From NCBI GenBank assembly GCA_026552835.1, contig JAPMTY010000042.1, positions 1 through 5,927 on the forward strand: a stretch of 5,927 bases of DNA, given 5' to 3'. The position numbers were made by a program, and so were the translations under genes. Below, one piece after another: positions 1 through 5,208 of the stretch; the first letter of the stretch is position 1, and each line of letters starts with the position of its first letter. Origin of the DNA: Candidatus Methanoperedens sp. GTDB lineage: Archaea; Halobacteriota; Methanosarcinia; Methanosarcinales; Methanoperedenaceae. The notes beneath the pieces were generated by a model. That model ran no database searches. It was not told the DNA's origin and saw only the letters and a program-made list of their open reading frames with translations.

Positions 1-41
1 AATCAATTTTACTTGATTTAAAATCAATTTTTCTGATTGAA
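1..41. repeat. Two AT-rich inverted-repeat units in tandem, candidate operator
   Basis: The 10-base word aatcaatttt occurs at 1-10 and again at 22-31, exactly 21 bp apart. Each copy is followed by a near-complement half: ttgatt at 13-18 and ctgatt at 33-38. The result is two imperfect inverted repeats (1-18 and 22-38) on the same face of the helix, just upstream of the TATA-like box at 46-53. This is the layout expected of a cooperatively bound regulator site. The regulator is unknown. An archaeal ThiR-type thiamine repressor is one possibility if the gene is truly thiC, but I cannot match the motif from memory. Low complexity and the window edge limit confidence, and more copies could lie upstream. 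Confidence 0.4.
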
Positions 42-45
42 CATA

Positions 46-53
46 TTTAAATA
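46..53 (+). promoter_or_regulatory. Archaeal TATA box for the ThiC-family gene
   Basis: TTTAAATA at 46-53 fits the archaeal TATA-box consensus and has an A-rich stretch before it that could serve as a BRE. Transcription starting about 25 bases downstream would begin near 75-80, leaving a leader of only about 10 bases before the ATG at 87. No Shine-Dalgarno sequence is seen before that ATG, which fits a leaderless or very short-leader transcript. The space is too small for a TPP or cobalamin riboswitch. Confidence 0.55.
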
Positions 54-86
54 TAAGCGCCACATTTCGAAAGACCGGTAATTCTT

Positions 87-1367
87 ATGAGTCTAATCAC
101 TGAAGCAAAAAAAGGCAGCATTACAAAAGAGATGAAACAGGTAGCGAAAGATGAAGGCGTTGAACCCGAATTCGTGCGGCGCGGGATAGCAAATGGAAGA
201 ATAGTCATCCCCGTGAGCCCGTATCGCTCCCCAAAACCCTGCGGCATCGGAAAAGGGCTTCGGACTAAAGTGAACGCCTCTATCGGTACATCCTCTGATA
301 TAGTGGATATCGATATGGAAATCGAGAAAGCAAAGGTTGCGGAAGCCACAGGCGCGGACACGCTCATGGAACTTTCAACAGGCGGGGATTTTTATGAAAT
401 CAGGAGAAAAGTCATTGAAGCAACAACCCTTTCAGTGGGAAGCGTTCCTCTATACCAGGCTTTTATCGAGGCTATCAGGAAATACGGAAGCACAGTGGAC
501 ATGAAAGAAGATGAACTTTTCAAGATAACAGCAGAGCAGGCAAAGCTTGGCACGAATTTCATGGCTATCCATACCGGCATAAATCTCTTTACGGTTGAGA
601 GGCTAAAAAGGCAGGGGCGCTTTGGCGGGCTTTGCTCGCGCGGCGGCGCGTTCATGACAGCGTGGATGCTGCATAACGAGAAAGAAAATCCGCTGTACAG
701 CGAATTCGATTACCTGCTTGAGATAATGAAAGAGCACGAGGTCACGCTCAGCATGGGCAATGGCATGCGCGCAGGTGCCATACACGACTCCACAGACAGG
801 GCGCAGATACAGGAACTCATAATGAACTCGGAGCTTTCAGACAGATCGCACGAAGCAGGCGTGCAAACAATCGTTGAAGGTCCGGGTCACATCCCCATTG
901 ATGAAATTGATGCAAACGTGAAACTCATGAAGCGATTAAGCGGTGAAAAGCCGTTCTATATGTTAGGCCCCCTGGTCACCGATATTGCACCCGGTTACGA
1001 CCATATAGTTGCGGCAATAGGCGCATCCATTTCAAGCGCAGCCGGCGCCGATTTCATCTGCTATGTAACTCCAGCGGAACACCTTGCGCTTCCCAACATC
1101 GATGACGTGAAGCAGGGCGTTATAACCGCAAGAATTGCTGCACATATCGGTGATATGGTGAAAAACAATGACCGTCAGCAAGACCTTGATATGGGGCGGG
1201 CGAGGCGCGATTTGCAGTGGGACAGGATGTATGAACTGGCGATTGACCCCAAACATGCAAAAGAAGTTCGGGACAGCCGCTCACCTGATGATGAAGATGC
1301 ATGCACAATGTGCGGAAATTACTGCGCCCTGAAGATTGTGAAGCAGAATTTTAATTTTGAGCGGTGA
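87..1367 (+). CDS. thiC: ThiC-family radical SAM enzyme (phosphomethylpyrimidine synthase ThiC, or BzaF-like 5-hydroxybenzimidazole synthase)
   Basis: A complete 426-residue protein of the short ThiC form found in archaea and many anaerobes. ThiC converts aminoimidazole ribotide (AIR) to the HMP-phosphate pyrimidine of thiamine. The paralogue BzaF converts AIR to 5-hydroxybenzimidazole, a B12 lower ligand. Visible motifs: GIGKGLRTK (53-61), LSTGG (96-100), [10 protein letters not shown] (116-125), AIHTG (160-164), SRGG (184-187), EGPGH (264-268) with likely zinc ligand H268, [13 protein letters not shown] (294-306), CYVTPAEHL (325-333) with likely zinc ligand H332, and a C-terminal cysteine cluster C406, C409, C413 for the 4Fe-4S centre. 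Several usual ThiC motifs differ: IPVSPYRS (41-48), NASIG (63-67), GNGMRAG (224-230) and EHLALP (331-336). Family membership is near certain, but ThiC versus BzaF is not settled; the symbol is given at family level. The gene stands alone on its strand, and no other thi or bza gene is in the window. Confidence 0.9.
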   Translation: MSLITEAKKGSITKEMKQVAKDEGVEPEFVRRGIANGRIVIPVSPYRSPKPCGIGKGLRTKVNASIGTSSDIVDIDMEIEKAKVAEATGADTLMELSTGGDFYEIRRKVIEATTLSVGSVPLYQAFIEAIRKYGSTVDMKEDELFKITAEQAKLGTNFMAIHTGINLFTVERLKRQGRFGGLCSRGGAFMTAWMLHNEKENPLYSEFDYLLEIMKEHEVTLSMGNGMRAGAIHDSTDRAQIQELIMNSELSDRSHEAGVQTIVEGPGHIPIDEIDANVKLMKRLSGEKPFYMLGPLVTDIAPGYDHIVAAIGASISSAAGADFICYVTPAEHLALPNIDDVKQGVITARIAAHIGDMVKNNDRQQDLDMGRARRDLQWDRMYELAIDPKHAKEVRDSRSPDDEDACTMCGNYCALKIVKQNFNFER

Positions 1368-1415
1368 GAAAAGATAAAAAAGTCATGGACGTTGATTGAA
1401 AATGTTCATCTTTTC
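1368..1415. terminator. Inverted repeat between convergent genes, possible terminator
   Basis: gaaaagat (1368-1375), starting directly after the ThiC-family stop codon, is perfectly complementary to atcttttc (1408-1415), with a 32-base loop. On the - strand the region supplies a run of six T (1376-1381) and, further upstream, a run of five T (1436-1440), both downstream of the lipoprotein gene. On the + strand the right arm is T-rich. Since archaeal transcription often stops at U-rich tracts, this gap could end both convergent genes. The stem is short and the loop long, so the hairpin itself may not matter. Confidence 0.3.
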
Positions 1416-1461
1416 AGGGCGCACAGGGTTTGTTGAAAAAGGAGGCATATGAAGTAATACC

Positions 1462-2121
1462 CTAATCAAGTCTTCTTTCTACTATTTTTGCAATTCTTAT
1501 AGATTCGTTCACGCTTTCCCCTTTTAGATCTCCTACCTTAACAATTACTAAATAATTTCTTCTAACAAACAATACCTCAGTTGCTTCAATATAACGGTTA
1601 TTTCTATAAGTGTAATATGTATAAAAAGATTTATCCCCTATATTTGGTGAGTCACAACCATTATTTGAATATTCATCTGTTTGTATTTTTCCTGCCTTTA
1701 TATTCTCACAATATAATTGTTTATCCGCAAACAATTTCTCAATACCATCATTTGAATCAAACTTTCTGAAAACAACATCTAAAACCCGTGGTCCTGACAT
1801 TTCCATCCACTTGGAATCTTCCCCTGAATTCCTGAAACCGATTCTCAAAACATCTTTATACTCAACTTGTGGAACATCCCAACTATAAGCAGTATAGTTA
1901 AAGGAACTATTTTTTGGAACTTCAATAAAATTGTATTCTTCTAAAGTAAGCCCTGGCACGTCACTTTGCTTAATTATTAAATCAGGTATTTGAGTATTTG
2001 ATTTTGGTCGGGTTTGGGATTCGGTATTTGTTTTAGAATTTGTTGCCTTTTCTTTGCCAATACATCCAGCAACAAAAACAATTCCCACAATGACTATACA
2101 GATAAGCAATAATTTTTTCAA
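1462..2121 (-). CDS. Secreted lipoprotein of unknown function
   Basis: A 219-residue protein whose function I do not recognise. The N-terminus is a lipoprotein signal peptide: KK at 2-3, a hydrophobic stretch (4-18), and a VAGC lipobox with C20 as the lipidated cysteine. A polar Lys/Asn/Ser/Thr-rich linker follows (about 21-45), then a globular part from about 46 to 219. That part contains PDLIIKQSDVPGL (46-58), GDKSF (162-166) and VLFVRRNYLVIVKVGD (183-198), and ends in IAKIVERRL. C138 and C156 could form a disulfide. The mature protein should be anchored on the outer face of the membrane. The start is TTG, preceded by aaggag about 10 bases upstream; no nearby in-frame ATG offers a better start. 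Base composition is strikingly AT-rich: hand counts give 20, 17 and 17 G+C in the 60-base lines from 1501, 1561 and 1681, against 28-40 in lines sampled from the flanking genes. This suggests a later arrival in the locus. Confidence 0.8.
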   Translation of the reverse strand: MKKLLLICIVIVGIVFVAGCIGKEKATNSKTNTESQTRPKSNTQIPDLIIKQSDVPGLTLEEYNFIEVPKNSSFNYTAYSWDVPQVEYKDVLRIGFRNSGEDSKWMEMSGPRVLDVVFRKFDSNDGIEKLFADKQLYCENIKAGKIQTDEYSNNGCDSPNIGDKSFYTYYTYRNNRYIEATEVLFVRRNYLVIVKVGDLKGESVNESIRIAKIVERRLD

Positions 2122-2167
2122 AAGTATAATTCTCCTTCTTTCAGGTCAGTTATAAAAACTGTAAACT

Positions 2168-2175
2168 GATATATG
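2168..2175 (-). promoter_or_regulatory. Possible TATA box for the lipoprotein gene
   Basis: The - strand reads catatatc here. A start about 25 bases downstream would fall near 2145, just before the aaggag ribosome-binding site at about 2133-2138. A second AT-rich candidate (tttttata, 2151-2158) would start transcription downstream of that site, so it fits less well. The rest of the gap (2122-2200) is AT-rich and holds a small cagtt/aactg hairpin at 2147-2161. That hairpin might help end rtcA transcripts but lacks a clear U-tract after it. Confidence 0.3.
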
Positions 2176-2200
2176 GTTTTCTATTTGTTTTTAATTCATG

Positions 2201-3211
2201 CTAGACCCAAACCCTGAACAACCCGGTTTCCATTTTTTCAATCTTGAATTTCACAGGGAGGAACTGCTCGGTCACCCATATATTGGTCTTCGTGTGTGGA
2301 GTAATAATCCGCGTTGTAAAAGAGCCGCCTCCAGCCAGTGCAATATAAGGTATCAACTGGTCAGCAAGGAATATATCCACGCCAGCACCCGAATTTAATT
2401 CTGAGAGTATCGCCTCGGCTGCAATTTCTCCTACTTTCTCGGCTCTTAACCCGGGTTTCCCAAGAGCGCTCGCCCCCACAGTCCCACACCACAACGTTAT
2501 TCCACTTCCAGTCGAGGCGTAATCATTTACTTCAAGAGAGGTTTTTGAATCGAATCCAAACTCTTGCAACTTTTTTTGCGAAGCTGACGCCTGTCTTTCT
2601 GCCACATGGGCAGGCAGGCCGGATGAGTGGGAAATTCCCTCTATGAGATTACTGTGATTCGTATCAAAGCTTGTTTTTGTGAGGCTTGAAGGATTAATGA
2701 CAGCTTCAACGCAGCCGTTCCCGCGCGGATAATATCCTCTTCTGATGAGCCTGAGGTCGCAATCGTATCCCATCTGCGAGAGAGCGCCAAGTGTCACGTA
2801 CCTGAGATAATCAATGGACGGCGACCACTGGACATCGGTTCCCCCGGTAATCTTTATCCTGACGGGGCAGGGTGCATGCATTGCTGCAGGCATGAGGCAT
2901 TGCAGGAAAAGGGATATGCTGCCTGCTGTGCCTATATCCATTTCGTAAATTCCGCCTTTTATTTTACCGGGGGCAAAATGCAGGCGGGTCGATTGCATGC
3001 AGCATCCTTCGATATTCGCTTCGCATATTCCTGCCAGACTTTCCACGGCTTTTACATGCTGGGCTGAGAGACCCGGTTTTGGTCTTGCCCGCCTGATATT
3101 ATCTATTTTGACCTCTTTTCCGGTCACTGCGGATAGCGCCACGGCTGTTCTTAAAATCTGGCCGCCGCCTTCACCGTAAGAGCCATCCAGTTCTATCATA
3201 ATTTGTTTCAA
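2201..3211 (-). CDS. rtcA: RNA 3'-terminal phosphate cyclase RtcA
   Basis: RtcA uses ATP to convert RNA 3'-phosphate ends to 2',3'-cyclic phosphates through a covalent enzyme-AMP intermediate, and so acts in cytosolic RNA end processing or repair. The 336-residue length matches the family. Recognisable blocks: LDGSYGEGGGQILR (8-21), RPKPGLSAQH (43-52), GTAGS (94-98), GGTDVQWSPSIDY (123-135), RRGYYPRGNG (157-166), DQLIPYIALAGGGSFTT (284-300) and HTKTN (306-310). H306 aligns with the adenylylated catalytic histidine of E. coli RtcA (His309). No key residue appears missing. Two starts are possible: TTG at 3211, with gaggg about 8 bases upstream, or ATG at 3199, which gives the MIELDG start common in archaeal homologues but has no close ribosome-binding site. 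I give the longer form; the difference is four residues. A strong terminator separates it from glnA, so it is probably transcribed on its own. RtcB is not in the window. Confidence 0.93.
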   Translation of the reverse strand: MKQIMIELDGSYGEGGGQILRTAVALSAVTGKEVKIDNIRRARPKPGLSAQHVKAVESLAGICEANIEGCCMQSTRLHFAPGKIKGGIYEMDIGTAGSISLFLQCLMPAAMHAPCPVRIKITGGTDVQWSPSIDYLRYVTLGALSQMGYDCDLRLIRRGYYPRGNGCVEAVINPSSLTKTSFDTNHSNLIEGISHSSGLPAHVAERQASASQKKLQEFGFDSKTSLEVNDYASTGSGITLWCGTVGASALGKPGLRAEKVGEIAAEAILSELNSGAGVDIFLADQLIPYIALAGGGSFTTRIITPHTKTNIWVTEQFLPVKFKIEKMETGLFRVWV

Positions 3212-3242
3212 CTAAATACCCTCATGTCCTTAGTTATTGTGC

Positions 3243-3304
3243 TCATATACCCTCAGGCAGTATCTATGCGGCAGACAGACCGCAATTGACGAACTTTATC
3301 TATA
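3243..3304 (-). promoter_or_regulatory. Candidate rtcA promoter region
   Basis: Two TATA-like words lie on the - strand between the glnA terminator and rtcA: TATAGATAAA (3295-3304) and gTATATGa (3244-3250). The first would give a leader of about 60 bases, the second one of about 10-20 bases. Between them the - strand can fold gcggtctgtctgccgc (3268-3283) into a small five-pair hairpin. Which box is used cannot be told from the sequence. Confidence 0.3.
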
Positions 3305-3314
3305 CCCGCAATGG

Positions 3315-3355
3315 AAAAAAATACATTCCAGCATGCCACAAATCATGCCGGAATG
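3315..3355 (-). terminator. Strong hairpin plus U-tract terminator after glnA
   Basis: On the - strand, cattccggcatg (3355-3344) pairs with catgctggaatg (3335-3324) over all 12 positions, one of them a G-U pair, around an 8-base loop. A stretch containing seven T residues (3321-3315) follows within three bases. It starts 8 bases after the glnA stop codon, as expected of an intrinsic terminator ending the amt-glnK-glnA transcript. The + strand has no T-run after the hairpin, so it should act in one direction only. Confidence 0.85.
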
Positions 3356-3363
3356 AGGCTGGT

Positions 3364-4812
3364 TTAAATGTCGAAGTATTGGTAAAACTCATATGGCGTT
3401 GGCCTGATTGAGTTCTGCTTATACTCCTCGGATTTGAGTTCTATCCACATATCGATTGCATCTGCCGGGAATACCGGTTCAAGGAACTTCCTGTCGCATT
3501 CAAGCTCATCGAGAGCCTCTTTCAGCGAGCCCGGACACTCCTTGATACCCATCTCTTTTCTTCTCTCCGGTGTGATGTGGTAGATGTTCTCATCGCACGG
3601 GTTTCCGGGATCCATCTTCTTCTTTATGCCGTCAAGTCCTGCCGAAGTAAGCGCCGCAAACGCGAAATAAGTATTGCAGCTTGTATCGGGCGGCCTGAAC
3701 TCGATCCTCTTGGGAGCTTCCTTGCCCTTCTCATAGACTGGCACTCTTACGCTTGCTGACCTGTTGCGTTTGCTCCATGCGATATAAACAGGTGCCTCAT
3801 AACCGGGCACAAGCCTCTTGTACGAGTTCGTGGTGGGCGAGGTAATGGCGCAGAGCGCCCTTGAATGCTCCATCAGCCCGCCGATGTAGTAGCGGCAGGT
3901 CTGCGATATCTCGGCATACTCGTCGTCAGGGTCATAGAAGGTATTTCTCCCGTTCTTCCAGAGCGACTGGTGTATGTGCATGCCGGAGGCATTGTCGCCG
4001 AATATCGGTTTTGGCATGAATGTGGCGATCATTTTCATATTGTATGCCACGTTTTTGACCACGTTCTTGTATGTGAGCACGTTGTCTGCCATCTTCGTGA
4101 GAGTATCGTATTTCATGTCTATCTCGCACTGTCCGGCGGTAGCCACTTCGTGGTGATGCGCGTCAACCACAATGCCGAAGTAGTCATAAAGCTGCCCTGA
4201 CACCTCGCTCCTGTATTCCTGGAGCGTGTCCTGCGGCGGTGCGGGATAATAGCCTTCCTTGAACCTGATGGGATGGTTTATGCCGCTTGTTTGCGACCAG
4301 GGAGCCTCTTTTGATTCTATCTCGTATCCAGTGCCGGACCATGCGTCGCGTGCGGTCGAGAAGCTGGGCAGCATCCTGAATGAGTCAAACACGAAGAACT
4401 CAAGCTCAGGTCCCCAGTATGAGAGGGAAAATCCTGCTTTTTCAACTGCTCCCTCAGCCCTCTGCGCTATGTGCCTGGGGTCGCGAGTGAATCGCGGTCC
4501 TCCGAATGCATCGTAGAGGTCGCAGATGAGGCGGAGTGTCCTGTGGGGTGTGTTGTCTGTCCACGGCAGGATTGCACATGTGCTCGGGTCGGGGAACATC
4601 CTCATGTCCGATTCGAATATCGATTTGAATCCCTTGATTGATGAGCCGTCCAGCTTTCCTATGCCGTCAGTGAAATCTTCTTCTTTCAGTGTGTATGACG
4701 GGATTGTGATGTGCTGGATATAACCCGGGATGTCCATGAACTGAAGATCTACCCATTTTACGTTTTTTTCTTTTATGAATTCCAGAACCTTTTCAGGTGT
4801 TGATGTTAACAT
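3364..4812 (-). CDS. glnA: Glutamine synthetase, type I (GlnA)
   Basis: Makes glutamine from glutamate, ammonium and ATP in the cytosol and is the main ammonium-assimilation enzyme. The family normally forms dodecamers. The protein has 482 residues. Signature blocks: KLDGSSIKGF (53-62, the DGSS latch), GPELEFF (134-140) with metal-binding E136 and E138, AHHHEVATAGQCEI (218-231) with E222 and E230, FGDNASGMHIHQS (271-283) with H279, NSYKRLVPGYEAP (329-341), NRSASVRVP (350-358) and EFRPPD (371-376). It has the extended middle region (about 150-195) and length of the GSI-beta group. However, the NLYDLP adenylylation motif of that group is replaced by NIYHITPERR around Y411, so control by adenylylation is unlikely. 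Control through GlnK, 2-oxoglutarate or feedback is more plausible for an archaeon, by inference. The ATG has a well-placed aaaggag 7 bases upstream. The gene follows glnK by 45 bp. Confidence 0.97.
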   Translation of the reverse strand: MLTSTPEKVLEFIKEKNVKWVDLQFMDIPGYIQHITIPSYTLKEEDFTDGIGKLDGSSIKGFKSIFESDMRMFPDPSTCAILPWTDNTPHRTLRLICDLYDAFGGPRFTRDPRHIAQRAEGAVEKAGFSLSYWGPELEFFVFDSFRMLPSFSTARDAWSGTGYEIESKEAPWSQTSGINHPIRFKEGYYPAPPQDTLQEYRSEVSGQLYDYFGIVVDAHHHEVATAGQCEIDMKYDTLTKMADNVLTYKNVVKNVAYNMKMIATFMPKPIFGDNASGMHIHQSLWKNGRNTFYDPDDEYAEISQTCRYYIGGLMEHSRALCAITSPTTNSYKRLVPGYEAPVYIAWSKRNRSASVRVPVYEKGKEAPKRIEFRPPDTSCNTYFAFAALTSAGLDGIKKKMDPGNPCDENIYHITPERRKEMGIKECPGSLKEALDELECDRKFLEPVFPADAIDMWIELKSEEYKQNSIRPTPYEFYQYFDI

Positions 4813-4819
4813 ATTTTTT

Positions 4820-4826
4820 CTCCTTT
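4820..4826 (-). promoter_or_regulatory. Ribosome-binding site of glnA
   Basis: The - strand reads aaaggag followed by seven A/T bases and the ATG at 4812. This fixes the glnA start and shows that this operon uses Shine-Dalgarno initiation, unlike the ThiC-family gene. Confidence 0.75.
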
Positions 4827-4847
4827 GAAGTTTTTTAAGAAGCTTCC

Positions 4848-4870
4848 GGAAGCCACATTATATGGCTTCC
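4848..4870 (-). repeat. Hairpin enclosing the glnK stop codon
   Basis: On the - strand ggaagcca (4870-4863) pairs perfectly with tggcttcc (4855-4848) around a 7-base loop (tataatg) that contains the glnK TAA stop (4860-4858). The right arm is also half of a perfect 12-base palindrome, gcttccggaagc (4842-4853), so other folds are possible. No U-tract follows directly, so it is not a classic terminator. It could stabilise or mark a processing point in the mRNA between glnK and glnA, or reduce read-through into glnA. Confidence 0.5.
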
Positions 4871-5196
4871 TTACCGCGTTCACCTGAACTTATGCGAACT
4901 ATCTGCTCGACAGGAGATATGAAAATCTTTCCATCGCCATTCTTGCCGGTTCTCGAAACTTTGGTGATCGCTTCTATCGCGGGTTCTACATCCTTGTCGT
5001 CAACTATCAGTTCTATTTTTATCTTTGGCAGGAATTCCACGCAATATTCGCCTGCGCGCCATTGCAGACAGACGCCTTTCTGGCGTCCGCGCCCCTGCAC
5101 TTCTTCGACCGTCATGCCTATGATGCCTTTCTCCTGAAGCGATACCCGGACCGCATCAAGATTTTCCGGCCTTATTACTGCTTCGATTTTTTTCAT
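4858..5196 (-). CDS. glnK: Nitrogen regulatory P-II protein GlnK
   Basis: A small trimeric signal protein that binds ATP/ADP and 2-oxoglutarate. When nitrogen is plentiful it docks on Amt and blocks the channel, and in some archaea it also acts on glutamine synthetase. The 112-residue length is typical. Visible: MKKIEAVIRP (1-10), GMTVEEVQGRGRQKG (27-41) with Q39, the T-loop around RAGEY (47-51), LPK with K58, and TGKNGDGKIFISPVE (83-97), the nucleotide-binding and P-II signature region. R47 and Y51 of the T-loop are kept; R47 is the residue that enters the Amt pore in E. coli GlnK. Oddities: W46 where tyrosine is usual, AG instead of GA at 48-49, and VRISSGE (100-106) instead of VRIRTGE, so the second arginine that contacts nucleotide phosphate is a serine. 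The ATG at 5196 is chosen over an upstream ATG (5229) because it has gaggtga 5 bases before it and matches the family N-terminus. amt ends 10 bp upstream. Confidence 0.96.
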   Translation of the reverse strand: MKKIEAVIRPENLDAVRVSLQEKGIIGMTVEEVQGRGRQKGVCLQWRAGEYCVEFLPKIKIELIVDDKDVEPAIEAITKVSRTGKNGDGKIFISPVEQIVRISSGERGKEAI

Positions 5197-5201
5197 TTTA
5201 T

Positions 5202-5208
5202 TCACCTC
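5202..5208 (-). promoter_or_regulatory. Ribosome-binding site of glnK
   Basis: The - strand reads gaggtga, a strong match to the archaeal anti-Shine-Dalgarno sequence, then ataaa and the ATG at 5196. Its first two bases overlap the last two of the amt TGA stop (5209-5207), implying coupled translation of amt and glnK. It decides the glnK start. Confidence 0.8.

Noticed and set aside
1..86. TPP or cobalamin riboswitch before the ThiC-family gene
   Set aside because: The space is AT-rich, has a TATA-like box about 35 bases before the ATG, and shows none of the conserved riboswitch core sequences.
47..785. Several - strand open frames opposite the ThiC-family gene
   Set aside because: They lie fully or mostly under a clearly recognised gene, have no family resemblance, and look like frame shadows of its codon bias.
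2338..2646. A 102-codon + strand open frame opposite rtcA
   Set aside because: It is antisense to the conserved RtcA C-terminal half, and its product resembles no known protein.
3268..3283. Small gcgg/ccgc hairpin between glnA and rtcA as a terminator
   Set aside because: The stem is only about five pairs with no U-tract after it; the hairpin at 3315-3355 explains termination far better.
3865..4200. A 111-codon + strand open frame opposite glnA
   Set aside because: It is antisense to conserved GlnA motifs, with no ribosome-binding site or recognisable domain.
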